Part shown: positions 16,664-27,928 of the stretch, in pieces
Numbering within the stretch: the first letter of the stretch is position 1
Layout: the number at the start of each line of letters is the position of its first letter
Origin: Aliagarivorans taiwanensis DSM 22990
GTDB taxonomy: Bacteria; Pseudomonadota; Gammaproteobacteria; Enterobacterales; Celerinatantimonadaceae
Assembly: GCF_000429505.1 (NCBI RefSeq)
Contig: NZ_AUBZ01000002.1
Span: 1-64,000, forward strand
Direction of reading: 5' to 3'
DNA: 64,000 bases
Program-made: the position numbers and the translations under genes
The notes under the pieces: generated by a model
Seen by the model: only the letters and a program-made list of their open reading frames with translations
Told to the model about the DNA's origin: nothing
Database searches by the model: none

Positions 16664-18046
16664 ATGTCGATCCGCCACTTGAGCTTTGTCGCGCTGGCGA
16701 TCCTTGGGGTACCGCTACTGGTTAGCCTAAGCCTGAGTCTGCGCCACGTTGAGCTGCTCTCGCAGCAAGCGCATAGCTTGGTGGCACAGGCCAGTGATGG
16801 CAGCCAGCTACGCAAACAGCTACAGCAGCAGCTGGATACCCTTGAGCGCACTAGCAAGCAGGCGGTGGTGCTGCGTGATCCGCAGGCAGACCAACGAGTC
16901 GCTAGCCTGTTGGGCGAATGGCACCAGTGGCGACTCTCTCAAACCATCGTGCTGCCTGAGTTTGCCGAACTCAAGCAGTTTCAAGCTCGCTTTGAGCTGG
17001 CCCGTGAGCAACAGCAACTAGCGCCGCTGAACGACTACTTCGTTAGCATCAACAATGCCCTGCTGCTGTGGGAGCAACAGCAGCAGCAAGACTTGTTGCT
17101 TGGTGCCAGTGAGTTCGATCTGTTTCGTCAGCAAGCGCGCAAGGGCATCTTAATCAGCCTGGCCAGTCTGCCCTTGGCGGCGATGGTGGCTTTTTTGCTG
17201 ATGTGGGGCACCACCCGGCCACTTACCCTGATGCAACAGCAGATCACCAAGCTCAAACGCCACGGCCTCGGCCAACCGATCAAGGTCAAGGGCTTGTGCG
17301 AGCTGGTGGAGATCGCTGAGGCCTTGGACGATATGCGCCTAAGGCTTCTACAAATCGAGCAGCAGCGCAGCGACTATCTGCGCCACCTCTCCCATGCGCT
17401 AAAAACCCCGCTGGCAGCCATCCGTGAAGGCAATGCGCTACTTAGCGATGACAGCATTGGCAGCCTTAGCCCGCAGCAGCGCGAACTCACCCATATCCTC
17501 GATGACAGCAGCCTGCGGCTACAGCAGCTTATCGAGCGGCTGCTGGACTTCAATCATCTACTGGCTGCCCCGCGCCACCGTGAGCAGCGGGTGAATCTGG
17601 CCGAGTTGGTGCCCAAGGTGCTGCTTAATCACCGTCCGTCCATCCTCAGCCGCGGGCTGATTGTCGAAGACTTGGCCTTGGAGCATGAGCTGTTCAGCGA
17701 GAGTGAGTCCTTGCAGGTGATTATCGACAACCTGATCTCAAATGCAGTGAAGTTCTCCCCCGAGGGGGGCTGCATTCAATTGAGTTTGGTGACCGAACAT
17801 GGCCATTGGGCACTGCGAGTGGACGATCAAGGGCCGGGCATCGATGAGCTGCAGCAGGCGCGGGTGTTTGAAGCCTTCTATCAGGGCGATGCGGTGGCCA
17901 GTGCCTCGGTTAAGGGCTCAGGTTTGGGACTGGCAATTGCCGGTGAGCTGGCCAAGCGACTGGGCTTGGTGCTTAGCTACCAGCGCCTAGAGCAGGGTAG
18001 CCGCTTTCAGCTCAGTGGTTTTGAGGAGGCGGCTGATGTGGCATAG
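16664..18046 (+). CDS. glrK: Sensor histidine kinase GlrK (QseE)
   Basis: A 460-residue membrane kinase. TM1 (about 8-28), a helical periplasmic part rich in Gln/Leu, TM2 (about 165-187), a HAMP segment, the phosphoacceptor HisKA box SHALKTPLAA (His about 244) and an ATP-binding domain with NLISNAVKFS, DQGPGI and GSGLGLAI are in order. It phosphorylates GlrR. The operon with a QseG lipoprotein and GlrR identifies it. ATG 16664 gives the normal N-terminus, although its ribosome site is weak; the frame stays open 67 codons further upstream, which is unlikely to be coding. Confidence 0.9.
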   Translation: MSIRHLSFVALAILGVPLLVSLSLSLRHVELLSQQAHSLVAQASDGSQLRKQLQQQLDTLERTSKQAVVLRDPQADQRVASLLGEWHQWRLSQTIVLPEFAELKQFQARFELAREQQQLAPLNDYFVSINNALLLWEQQQQQDLLLGASEFDLFRQQARKGILISLASLPLAAMVAFLLMWGTTRPLTLMQQQITKLKRHGLGQPIKVKGLCELVEIAEALDDMRLRLLQIEQQRSDYLRHLSHALKTPLAAIREGNALLSDDSIGSLSPQQRELTHILDDSSLRLQQLIERLLDFNHLLAAPRHREQRVNLAELVPKVLLNHRPSILSRGLIVEDLALEHELFSESESLQVIIDNLISNAVKFSPEGGCIQLSLVTEHGHWALRVDDQGPGIDELQQARVFEAFYQGDAVASASVKGSGLGLAIAGELAKRLGLVLSYQRLEQGSRFQLSGFEEAADVA

Positions 18047-18519
18047 CTGTTTGATAATTATGAGCGCGTTGCTGCTCGTTGGCTGCAGCCAACAGCTACA
18101 GGAGCCGGCGCCCACCGTTGAGGTGTTGCACGATGGCCCCCAGCAACATGCTACCCCCTTACTTGATTACTACCTTCAGCTCGAGGCGATGAGCATCGCC
18201 GAGCTGGAGCTTGAGTGGCAACGGTTATCGTGCGATGACTGCCCGAGTCTCCAGCCGCAGCGCGCCCTGTTTATCGCCTACCGCCGCTCACCGGTGAAAA
18301 ACCCCCATCGGGCCAACAAGTTGATAAAAAGCCTGCTGGAACAACCCCTAGCGCCGGAACAAGGCGCCATGTTGCTGGCGCTACAGGCCCAACTCGATGA
18401 CACCTTGTATTGGTATGAGCGCTACCTGGAGCAACAGCACTTGGCCGAACAACAACAGCTGGATAACCAGCAGCTACGCGAGCAGCTCCAGCAACTTCAA
18501 CAGATAGAGCTACAGATCC

Positions 18520-18545
<26 letters not shown>
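18036..18545 (+). CDS. qseG: QseG-like outer-membrane lipoprotein
   Basis: A 169-residue lipoprotein: signal sequence with lipobox LLVGC, a central region with a conserved cysteine pair (SCDDCPS), and a Gln/Leu-rich coiled-coil tail. In E. coli QseG touches the periplasmic face of the GlrK/QseE kinase and tunes it. GAGGAGG before ATG 18036 fixes the start, which overlaps glrK by 11 bp; the end overlaps glrR by 26 bp, so all three are translationally coupled. It is shorter than E. coli QseG. Confidence 0.82.
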
Positions 18546-19863
<1,318 letters not shown>

Positions 19864-19869
<6 letters not shown>

Positions 19870-19908
19870 TCTGCCTGGCACACCGTTAACCTGCCTAGCA
19901 CACCGTTA
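19864..19908. repeat. 20-bp tandem repeat across the glrR/prpE junction
   Basis: The unit CGTTAAYCTGCCTRGCACAC occurs twice (19864-19883, 19884-19903) and is followed by a third partial CGTTA (19904-19908). The first copy contains the glrR stop and the partial copy contains the prpE stop on the other strand. It fills the whole gap between the convergent genes, where no ordinary terminator is seen. Confidence 0.8.
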
Positions 19909-21804
19909 GATCAGCTGACGCTGGTGGGCCAGCTGGTCGGCAATCTCATCCAGGCTGGCCGGGTCATCGATGGTCGACGGTACGCTGTACTCCTCGCCTT
20001 CAGCCAGCTGGCGTAGGGTACGTCGCAGGATTTTGCCCGAGCGGGTTTTCGGCAGTCGCTGCACCACGGTGGCCTGATTAAAGCAGGCAATCGGTCCTAT
20101 CTCAGCGCGCACCTTAGCAATCAGCTCCTGCTCCAACTGGGCGTTGTCCATGCTTACCCCGTCTTTGACCACCACCAAGGCGAAGGGGATCTGGCCCTTG
20201 AGCTCGTCGTGACAGCCAATCACCGCACACTCGGCGACTGCAGCGTGCGCGCCGACCACCTCTTCCATCTCACCGGTGGACAAGCGATGCCCCGCCACAT
20301 TGATCACATCATCGATGCGCCCCATCACGAACAGGTAGCCATCTTCGTCGATATAGCCGCCATCGCCACTGACATAGTAGCCGGGGAACTGGCGCAGATA
20401 GGCCGACTCAAAGCGCGCGTGATCGCCCCATACCGTGGGCAGGCAGCTTGGCGGCAGCGGCAGCTTGATGGCGATAAAGCCTTGCTGGTTGGGCTCGCAA
20501 GGCTGGCCGCTCTCATCGAGGATTTCCACCTGAAAACCGGGCATGGGCTTGGTGGCGCTGCCGGGCTTCACTGTGAAGCGCTCCAGCCCTAGCGGGTTGC
20601 TGGCGATCGCCCAGCCGGTTTCGGTTTGCCACCAGTGGTCGGTGACCGGCTTGGCGGTGTGTTGTTCGGTCCACTCGAGGGTCGGTGGGTCGAGGCGCTC
20701 GCCCGCCATAAAGATCTCTTGCAGGCAGCTGATGTCATAGCCTTGCAGCGCCTCGGCATTGGGGTCTTCCTTCTTGATCGCCCGAAAGGCGGTGGGAGCG
20801 GCGAACAGCACCTTCACCTGATACTCCTCGGTCACCCGCCAGAACGCGCCGGCATCGGGAGTGCGCACCGGCTTGCCCTCGTACAAGATGGTGCTGCAGC
20901 CAGCCAGCAAGGGCGCATAAACGATATAGGAGTGGCCCACCACCCAGCCCACATCAGAGGCCGCCCAGAATACCTCGCCGGGCTGCATGTTGTAGACCGC
21001 CTGCATCGAGTAGTGCATGGCGACCGCATGGCCGCCGTTGTCGCGCACTACGCCCTTGGGTTTACCGGTGGTGCCGGAGGTATACAGAATATACAGCGGA
21101 TCGGTGGCGTTGACCGGGGTGCAGGGCGCCGGTTCGCTTTGCGCCAGCAGGGCCTGCCAGTCGAGGTATTGGCTGTCGAACTTAGCCGGGTGCTCCGAGC
21201 GCTGCCAAACCACCACCGGTAACTTAGGCAGGCTTGAAAGCTTGAGTGCCTGTTCGACCAAGGGCTGGTAGGGCAGTAACTTGCAGATCTCGATACCGCA
21301 GGAGGCGGTGAGGATCAGCTTGGGCTGGGCATCATCGATGCGCACCGCCAGCTCTTGGGCTGCGAAGCCGCCGAACACCACCGAGTGGATTGCCCCCAGC
21401 CGGGCACAGGCCAGCATAGCGATCGCCGCTTGGGCAATCATCGGCATGTAGATCACCACCCGGTCACCTTTGGCCACGCCTTGGGCGGCCAGCATCCCGG
21501 CGCAGCGCGCCACTTCATCGCGCAGCTGTAGGTAGCTGTATTGCTGCTTGGTGTCGGTGACTGGCGAGTCGTAGTAAAGGGCCACTTGCTCGCCGCGGCC
21601 CTGCTCAATGTGGTAGTCGAGCGCCATATAAGCGGTGTTCATCTGGCCATCGGCAAACCAGCGCTGTTGGCCGGATGTCGGGTTGTTGCCATCTTCACTT
21701 AGGCCCTGAGTGGGCATTTGATACCACGGGAGTTTGGCGGCCTGCTCTAGCCAGAAGCCTTGGGGATCGTTAGTCGACTGCTGTTTCTGTGTTGCATAGC
21801 TCAT
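19906..21804 (-). CDS. prpE: Propionyl-CoA synthetase PrpE
   Basis: A 632-residue AMP-forming acyl-CoA synthetase that activates propionate for the methylcitrate cycle. It has the AMP-binding YTSGTTGKPKG loop (about residue 240) followed by the PrpE-typical VVRDNGGHAVA, the WWQTETGW motif, SGDGGYIDEDGYLFVMGR, and the C-terminal KTRSGKILRR lysine that is acetylated in this family to switch the enzyme off. Length matches PrpE rather than Acs. It is the last gene of the prp operon, 64 bp after prpF. Confidence 0.96.
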   Translation of the reverse strand: MSYATQKQQSTNDPQGFWLEQAAKLPWYQMPTQGLSEDGNNPTSGQQRWFADGQMNTAYMALDYHIEQGRGEQVALYYDSPVTDTKQQYSYLQLRDEVARCAGMLAAQGVAKGDRVVIYMPMIAQAAIAMLACARLGAIHSVVFGGFAAQELAVRIDDAQPKLILTASCGIEICKLLPYQPLVEQALKLSSLPKLPVVVWQRSEHPAKFDSQYLDWQALLAQSEPAPCTPVNATDPLYILYTSGTTGKPKGVVRDNGGHAVAMHYSMQAVYNMQPGEVFWAASDVGWVVGHSYIVYAPLLAGCSTILYEGKPVRTPDAGAFWRVTEEYQVKVLFAAPTAFRAIKKEDPNAEALQGYDISCLQEIFMAGERLDPPTLEWTEQHTAKPVTDHWWQTETGWAIASNPLGLERFTVKPGSATKPMPGFQVEILDESGQPCEPNQQGFIAIKLPLPPSCLPTVWGDHARFESAYLRQFPGYYVSGDGGYIDEDGYLFVMGRIDDVINVAGHRLSTGEMEEVVGAHAAVAECAVIGCHDELKGQIPFALVVVKDGVSMDNAQLEQELIAKVRAEIGPIACFNQATVVQRLPKTRSGKILRRTLRQLAEGEEYSVPSTIDDPASLDEIADQLAHQRQLI

Positions 21805-21868
21805 TTGTTGATTCCTTGTCTTAGCCTTGTACAGGCATAGCCGGTAGTCGCTGGGTCAGATCGCCGCG

Positions 21869-23041
21869 TTAAAAGGCTGGCGAAAGGCTTGGGATATGCA
21901 CCCAGCCGTCCATGAGTACCCGCGCGCTGCGACTCATTACCACCTTGTCGATCTGCCACTGGCCATCTTGCTCACTGGCCTTAGCCCCTACGGTCAGGGT
22001 TCCTGACGGGTGGCCAAAGCAAAGCCTTGTCTTACTGGTGCCACCGGCGGCGCGACTGACTAGTGTGCCCGGCACGGCGGCGGCGGAGGCGATGGCGACT
22101 GCTGCGGTGCCCATCATGGCGTGGTGTAGTTGCCCCATCGACATGGCGCGTACCACCAAATCAATGTCTTGCTTAGCTATCTCTCGACCGCTGGAGCTTT
22201 GGTAGCTGGTGGCCGGAGCAACCCAGGCAATCTTGGGGGTATGCTGGCGCGCTTTGGCTTGGCTGAGATCGTCGATTAGCCCCATCGCCAGCGCGCCGTG
22301 AGCGCGGATCTGTTCCAGCTTCTCCAGCAGCGCCGGCTGACTATTTACCTCGGCCTGGCTTTCACAACCGCTCAGTCCCAGCTCGCTGGCATTCAGAAAC
22401 AGGGTGGGGATCCCAGCGTTGATATAGCTGACGTTAAAGCTGCCCAGCTCGGGTACGCTCAGGTCGTCAACCACTCGCCCGGTGGGTAGCAGCGCACCGT
22501 CCACCGGGTCGACAAAGCTCACCTCGATCTCGGCGGCGGCGAAGGCCACCCCATCGAGATAGAAATCGCCCGCTTCCTCGACCTCGCCGTCGCAGATCGG
22601 GATCTGCGCCTCAATGGTTTTCTCGATATTGCACTGCCAGATCCGCACCCGGCTATGGCCGTTGTCGGGTAGTTGCTGCTTGTCTATCAGTCCTCGGCGG
22701 ATGGCGAAGGCCCCCACCGCGGCGCTTAGGTTGCCGCAGTTGCCGGTCCAGTCGACAAAGGGCCGATCGATGGCCACCTGGCCAAACAGGTAGTCAACAT
22801 CATGGCCGGGACGGTCGCTTTTGCTCACCAGCACCACCTTGCTGGTGCTGGAGCTGCCACCGCCCATGCCGTCGATGTGCTTGCCGTAGGGGTCGGGGCT
22901 GCCAATCACTCGCAGCAACAGGGCATCGCGCTCGGGGCCGGGCTGACGGGCCACCAGCGGCAAGTCATCGAGACTAAAGAACACACCTTTGGAGGTGCCG
23001 CCACGCATATAGGTGGCGGGTATTCGTAGCTGCTTGGTCAT
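21869..23041 (-). CDS. prpF: 2-methylaconitate cis-trans isomerase PrpF
   Basis: A 390-residue protein of the diaminopimelate-epimerase fold. It begins IPATYMRGGTSKGVFF, and has GNCGNLSAAVGAFA (about 97-110) and SGTLTVGA, all signatures of PrpF. It isomerises the 2-methylaconitate made by AcnD so that the cycle can proceed without PrpD. The ATG overlaps the acnD stop by 4 bp, indicating coupling. Length is normal. Confidence 0.96.
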   Translation of the reverse strand: MTKQLRIPATYMRGGTSKGVFFSLDDLPLVARQPGPERDALLLRVIGSPDPYGKHIDGMGGGSSSTSKVVLVSKSDRPGHDVDYLFGQVAIDRPFVDWTGNCGNLSAAVGAFAIRRGLIDKQQLPDNGHSRVRIWQCNIEKTIEAQIPICDGEVEEAGDFYLDGVAFAAAEIEVSFVDPVDGALLPTGRVVDDLSVPELGSFNVSYINAGIPTLFLNASELGLSGCESQAEVNSQPALLEKLEQIRAHGALAMGLIDDLSQAKARQHTPKIAWVAPATSYQSSSGREIAKQDIDLVVRAMSMGQLHHAMMGTAAVAIASAAAVPGTLVSRAAGGTSKTRLCFGHPSGTLTVGAKASEQDGQWQIDKVVMSRSARVLMDGWVHIPSLSPAF

Positions 23042-25716
23042 AACTCGGCCTCCTGCTCTTTAACGGAGCGATCAGAAGAGGGAGAAGAGGAAGACGTTTC
23101 CTGCTGGCCTTCCAAAAAGTCTTGGGCGAAGCGCTGCAGTACACCGCCAGCTTGATAGACCTCGACCTCTTCGGCGGTATCTAGTCGGCAATGCACGCTG
23201 ATCTGCACGCACTGGCCGCTGCTGCGCTCAATCAATAACTGCAGCTCGGCGCCGGGAGCCAGATCGCCGGTCACCGAGAACAGCTCGCTGCCATCCAAGG
23301 CCAAATCGTGGCGGCTGACACCTTCTGGAAGCTGTAGCGGTAGTACCCCCATGCCAATAAGGTTGGTGCGATGAATGCGCTCGAAGCCTTCGGCAACTAT
23401 CACCTCCACCCCCGCTAGACGCACTCCTTTGGCGGCCCAGTCGCGCGACGAGCCTTGGCCGTAATCGCCTCCGGCCACAATAATCAGCGGCTGTTGCTGC
23501 TGCATATAGTGCTCGATGGCTTCCCACATCCGGCTTACTCGCCCTTCGGGTTCGATGCGTGCCAGCGAGCCTTGTACCACCTCACCTTGCTCATCGCGGA
23601 CCATTTCGTTGAGCAGTTTGGGGTTGGCGAAGGTGGCGCGCTGGGCGGTCAGGTGATCGCCGCGGTGGGTGGCGTAGGAGTTAAAGTCGGCCTCCTCCAG
23701 CCCCATCTTGGCCAGATACTCGCCGGCGGCGCTATCGGCCAAGATCGCATTGGACGGCGAGAGGTGATCGGTGGTGATGTTATCGCCCAGCAGCGCCAAG
23801 GGGCGCATCTTGCTTAGGCTGCGTGGCTTGGCTAACGCGCCTTCCCAATAGGGCGGTCGGCGGATATAGGTGCTCTGTTCGCGCCATTGATAGAGTGGGT
23901 TAGCGCGCTCGCCATAATCCACTTTCACATCGAGCGGCTTGTCGAACAGAGGTTGGTACACCGCATTGAACTGGTTGGGCTTAACAAAGCGCGCCACGTA
24001 GTCGTCGATCTCGGCATCGCTTGGCCACAGGTCGCTCAGGCGCACCGGTTTGCCTGCACTGTCGTGGCCGAGTACATCTTGCTCGATATCGAAGCGCATC
24101 GAGCCGGCCAGTGCATAGGCCACCACCAGTGGCGGCGAGGCCAGAAAGGCCTGCTTGGCATAGGGGTGGATGCGACCGTCGAAGTTACGGTTCCCCGAGA
24201 GCACTGCGGTGGTATACAGATCGCGCTCAACAATCTCTTGTTGAATAACCGGGTCGAGGGCACCACTCATGCCGTTACAGGTGGTGCAGGCAAAGCCGAC
24301 AATGCCAAAGCCCAACTGCTCCAGCTCGCTGAGCAAGCCCGCTTCCTGCAGGTAGCTTTGTACCACCTTCGACCCGGGTGCCAGCGAGGTTTTCACCCAG
24401 GGCTTGCGGTTTAGCCCCAGCTGGTTGGCCTTGCGTGCCAGCAGCCCGGCGGCAATCAGGTTGCGCGGGTTACTGGTATTGGTGCAGCTGGTGATGGCGG
24501 CGATGATGATGGCGGCATCGGGCAGTTGACCGGCGGCTTCTTGCGCTTGCACCTTGCTAAGGTCTTGGGCGATACCGCGCTCGGCCAAGGCCTTGGTGGG
24601 CAGGCGGCGGTGCGGATTAGAGGGGCCTGCCAGGTTGCGCTCCACACTGGAGAGATCAAACTCTAGCAGCCGTGGATAGCGCGCCTCGCTGAGCTGCTCA
24701 GCCCACAGGCCATTGGCCTTGGCATAGCGCTCAACCAACTCAACCTGCTTTGGCTCGCGGCCGGTGAGGGTCAGGTAATCCAAGGTCTGTTGATCGATGT
24801 AGAACAGCCCGGCGGTGGCGCCGTACTCTGGGGTCATATTGGAGATGGTGGCGCGATCGCCGATGCTCAGTGAGCGGGTGCCGTCGCCGAAAAACTCCAG
24901 ATAGGCCGACACCACCCGCTGCTCGCGCAAGAACTCGGTGAGTGCCAGCACGATATCGGTGGCGGTGATACCGCTTTGCCGCTGGCCGCTGAGTTTGACC
25001 CCAACAATCTCTGGCAGGCGCATCATCGAGGCGCGCCCGAGCATCACATTCTCCGCTTCCAGCCCGCCGACCCCGATGGCCAGCACCCCGAGCGCGTCCA
25101 CATGAGGGGTGTGGCTGTCGGTGCCGACGCAGGAGTCGGGGAAGGCCACGCCGTGTTGCACCTGCACCACTGGCGACATCTTCTCCAGATTAATCTGATG
25201 CATGATGCCGTTCCCGGCCGGGATCACGTCAACATTGTCGAAGGCCTGTTTACACCAGTTGATAAAGTGGAAGCGATCGGCGTTACGCCGCTCTTCAATC
25301 TCGCGGTTGCGCTCGAAAGCCTCGGGGTCAAAGCCGCCATGCTCCACTGCCAGCGAGTGATCGACGATCAGCTGGGTGGGCACCACAGGCTTGACCTGCG
25401 CCGGATCGCCGCCTTGCTCGGCAATCGCATCGCGCAGCCCGGCCAAGTCGACCAAGGCGGTTTGACCGAGGATGTCGTGACAGACCACCCGCGCCGGATA
25501 CCACGGAAAATCCTGTTGCTGCTGGCCATGAATGATCTGCAGCAGGCTTTGCTCCAGCTGCTCGGGCGGGCAGCGCCGCAGCAGATTTTCCACCAATATG
25601 CGGCTGGTGTAAGGCAGCCGTTGGTAGCTGCCGGGCACCAGCGCATTGACCGCGCTGGCACCATCAAAGTAGTCGAGATCGGTGCCAGCGAGTGGCACCC
25701 GATAAGCTCTGTTCAT
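23038..25716 (-). CDS. acnD: Fe/S-dependent 2-methylcitrate dehydratase AcnD
   Basis: An 892-residue aconitase-superfamily enzyme dehydrating 2-methylcitrate. The three cluster-binding cysteines are in TSCTNTSNP (about residue 412) and CTTCNG (about 475-478). GTDSHTPHVDALGVLAIGVGGLEAE and the C-terminal GDYGQGSSRDWAAKG swivel-domain motif are intact. The acnD-prpF pairing separates it from AcnA. The C-terminus carries about 20 extra Ser/Glu-rich residues compared with typical relatives. It is oxygen- and iron-sensitive by family. Confidence 0.96.
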   Translation of the reverse strand: MNRAYRVPLAGTDLDYFDGASAVNALVPGSYQRLPYTSRILVENLLRRCPPEQLEQSLLQIIHGQQQQDFPWYPARVVCHDILGQTALVDLAGLRDAIAEQGGDPAQVKPVVPTQLIVDHSLAVEHGGFDPEAFERNREIEERRNADRFHFINWCKQAFDNVDVIPAGNGIMHQINLEKMSPVVQVQHGVAFPDSCVGTDSHTPHVDALGVLAIGVGGLEAENVMLGRASMMRLPEIVGVKLSGQRQSGITATDIVLALTEFLREQRVVSAYLEFFGDGTRSLSIGDRATISNMTPEYGATAGLFYIDQQTLDYLTLTGREPKQVELVERYAKANGLWAEQLSEARYPRLLEFDLSSVERNLAGPSNPHRRLPTKALAERGIAQDLSKVQAQEAAGQLPDAAIIIAAITSCTNTSNPRNLIAAGLLARKANQLGLNRKPWVKTSLAPGSKVVQSYLQEAGLLSELEQLGFGIVGFACTTCNGMSGALDPVIQQEIVERDLYTTAVLSGNRNFDGRIHPYAKQAFLASPPLVVAYALAGSMRFDIEQDVLGHDSAGKPVRLSDLWPSDAEIDDYVARFVKPNQFNAVYQPLFDKPLDVKVDYGERANPLYQWREQSTYIRRPPYWEGALAKPRSLSKMRPLALLGDNITTDHLSPSNAILADSAAGEYLAKMGLEEADFNSYATHRGDHLTAQRATFANPKLLNEMVRDEQGEVVQGSLARIEPEGRVSRMWEAIEHYMQQQQPLIIVAGGDYGQGSSRDWAAKGVRLAGVEVIVAEGFERIHRTNLIGMGVLPLQLPEGVSRHDLALDGSELFSVTGDLAPGAELQLLIERSSGQCVQISVHCRLDTAEEVEVYQAGGVLQRFAQDFLEGQQETSSSSPSSDRSVKEQEAEL

Positions 25717-25767
25717 AAAGGCTCTCCCTGTTTGCCTCTGGCTTTGCCGTTTGTGCAGCGGCGCGGC

Positions 25768-26895
25768 TTAGCCACGCTCGGCCAGTGGCACATAATCACG
25801 CGGTTCAGCGCCGGTGTAGTCGGCACTGGGGCGAATGATCCGGTTGTTGCTGCGCTGCTCCATCAAATGGGCCGCCCAGCCGCTGGCGCGGGAGCAGACA
25901 AAGATCGGGGTAAACAGCTTGGTGGGAATGCCCATAAAGTGATACGCGCTGGCATGGAAGAAGTCGGCGTTACAGAACAGCTCTTTCTCGCGCCACATTA
26001 CCTGCTCAACCCGTTCGCTCACCGCAAACAGGTGCTGATCGCCAGTGTGTGCGCTGAGTTTGCGTGACCACTCCTTGATCAGTGCATTGCGCGGATCGCT
26101 GGTGCGGTAGATGGCATGGCCAAAGCCCATAATCTTCTCTTTGCGCTCCAGCATGCCCAAGATTTCCTGTTCGGCCTGCTCGGGGCTTTGCCATTGTTCG
26201 ATCATCGCCATGGCGGCTTCGTTGGCACCGCCGTGCAGTGGGCCGCGCAAGGCGCCAATCGCGCCAGTGATCGCCGAATGAATATCGCTGAGGGTGGAGG
26301 CGATCACCCGGGCGGTGAAGGTGGAGGCGTTAAACTCATGCTCGGCATAGAGGATCAGCGAGCACTGCATCACTTGCTCGTGCAGTGGATCGGCCGGTTT
26401 GCCATGCAGCAGGCTGAGGAAGTGACCGGCAATCGAACCGGCCTCGCTTTGGGTGGAGATGCGCACGCCATCATGGCTGTAGCGATACCAGTAGCAGATG
26501 ATGCCCGGCAGGGTGGCCAGTAGGCGATCAGTCTGTTGCTGCTGCTCGCTAAAGCTTTGCTCGGTTTCCAGGTTGCCGAGCATGGAGACGCCGGTGCGCA
26601 TTACATCCATGGGGTGGGCGTCAGCCGGGATTGCTTCTAGCACTTGTTTGAGGGCGTCGGGCAGCTCGCGCAGTTGATGCAGGCGATCGAGGTAGGCGGC
26701 TAGTTGCGCCTGAGTGGGCAGCTCGCCGTGGCACAGCAGGTAGGCCACTTCTTCAAAGGTGGCTTGCTCGGCCAGCTGCTTAATGTCGTAGCCGCAGTAA
26801 GTGAGGCCAGAGCCGCTTTGGCCGACGGTGCAGAGTGCTGTTTGGCCCGCGCTTTGGCCGCGCAGGCCCGCGCCGTTAAGGGATTTTTGTACCAT
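25768..26895 (-). CDS. prpC: 2-methylcitrate synthase PrpC
   Basis: A 375-residue citrate-synthase-fold enzyme joining propionyl-CoA and oxaloacetate. The catalytic histidines lie in GPLHGGANEAA (about 214-224) and GFGHAIYRT (about 256-264), and the catalytic aspartate in the late FYHASAYHFMG/RPSADY region. It is shorter than respiratory citrate synthase and lacks the NADH-binding N-terminal domain, which fits PrpC. It starts 55 bp after prpB on the same strand. Confidence 0.96.
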   Translation of the reverse strand: MVQKSLNGAGLRGQSAGQTALCTVGQSGSGLTYCGYDIKQLAEQATFEEVAYLLCHGELPTQAQLAAYLDRLHQLRELPDALKQVLEAIPADAHPMDVMRTGVSMLGNLETEQSFSEQQQQTDRLLATLPGIICYWYRYSHDGVRISTQSEAGSIAGHFLSLLHGKPADPLHEQVMQCSLILYAEHEFNASTFTARVIASTLSDIHSAITGAIGALRGPLHGGANEAAMAMIEQWQSPEQAEQEILGMLERKEKIMGFGHAIYRTSDPRNALIKEWSRKLSAHTGDQHLFAVSERVEQVMWREKELFCNADFFHASAYHFMGIPTKLFTPIFVCSRASGWAAHLMEQRSNNRIIRPSADYTGAEPRDYVPLAERG

Positions 26896-26950
26896 GATGC
26901 TCTCCTTCAGTCCTTGTTTTGGTCATCGTGTAGGGACGGTCTGATGCCGC

Positions 26951-27865
26951 TTAGTTATTTTGTGATTGCGCCTTGTCAGGTGTGGCGCTGTAGAGCTGGT
27001 CGAGCTTGGCCTCAAAATCGTGATAGCCGAGGTAGTCATAGAGCTCGCTGCGGGTCTGCATCTGCTCCACCACATCGCGCTGGTGGCCCTGATCGCGCAG
27101 GCTGCGATAGACATTGAGCGCCGCCTGATTCATGGCGCGGAAGGCCGATAGTGGGTAGAGCGCCATGCCCACGCTGGCGCGAGCCAGCTCTTCGCCGCTG
27201 AACAGTGGGGTCTGGCCAAACTCGGTGATATTGGCCAAGATCGGCACCTTCACTGCTTCGGCAAACTGCTGGTACTGCTCAAGGGTGTTCATCGCTTCCG
27301 GGAAGATCATGTCGGCACCGGCCTCGACGCAGGCACAGGCGCGGTCGATGGCGGCGTTGATGCCTTCCACCGCCAGCGCATCGGTGCGCGCCATCACCAC
27401 AAATTGCTCATCGCGGCGGGCATCCACGCAGGCCTTGATGCGATCGACCATCTCAGCGCTGGAGACAATGGCCTTGTTAGGGCGGTGGCCGCAGCGTTTT
27501 TGCGCGACTTGATCTTCGATATGCACCGCGGCGGCTTCCGCCCGCTCCATCTCCTTGATGGTGCGGGCAATGTTAAAGGCACCACCAAAGCCGACGTCGA
27601 TGTCGACCAACAGCGGAAGATCGCTGGCGGCGGTGATCCGTCGCACGTCTTCCAGCACATCATTCATGGTGGTAATGCCCAGATCGGGCAGCCCATAGGA
27701 GGCGTTGGCGATACCGCCGCCGCTTAAGTAGATTGCCTGATGGCCTTCGCGCTGGGCCATCATCGCGCAGTAGGCGTTGATGGTGCCGACGATTTGCAGG
27801 GGGCCTTTCGATTGTGGCTGCAGTGCTTGTGTCACTGCTTGCCGAAATTTCGCTCCTTGGCTCAT
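26951..27865 (-). CDS. prpB: 2-methylisocitrate lyase PrpB
   Basis: A 304-residue enzyme of the isocitrate-lyase/PEP-mutase family that splits 2-methylisocitrate to pyruvate and succinate. It shows [18 protein letters not shown] (substrate loop), [11 protein letters not shown] (metal ligands), the catalytic cysteine in KRCGHRPNK (about 124-132) and [11 protein letters not shown]. It is the first enzyme gene after the GntR regulator, 63 bp downstream of it. Confidence 0.97.
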   Translation of the reverse strand: MSQGAKFRQAVTQALQPQSKGPLQIVGTINAYCAMMAQREGHQAIYLSGGGIANASYGLPDLGITTMNDVLEDVRRITAASDLPLLVDIDVGFGGAFNIARTIKEMERAEAAAVHIEDQVAQKRCGHRPNKAIVSSAEMVDRIKACVDARRDEQFVVMARTDALAVEGINAAIDRACACVEAGADMIFPEAMNTLEQYQQFAEAVKVPILANITEFGQTPLFSGEELARASVGMALYPLSAFRAMNQAALNVYRSLRDQGHQRDVVEQMQTRSELYDYLGYHDFEAKLDQLYSATPDKAQSQNN

Positions 27866-27928
27866 GGTGGTTCCTTTTATCTTGTTTGTGGGGCCTAGTT
27901 GTTTGTGAGGCTTAGTTGTTTGTAAGGC

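Noticed and set aside
20626-21222. A 198-codon plus-strand frame inside prpE
   Set aside because: It is antisense to a complete PrpE and explained by the high third-position GC.
24976-26067. A 363-codon plus-strand frame across acnD and prpC
   Set aside because: It is antisense to two certain genes; its length comes from GC-rich codon bias.
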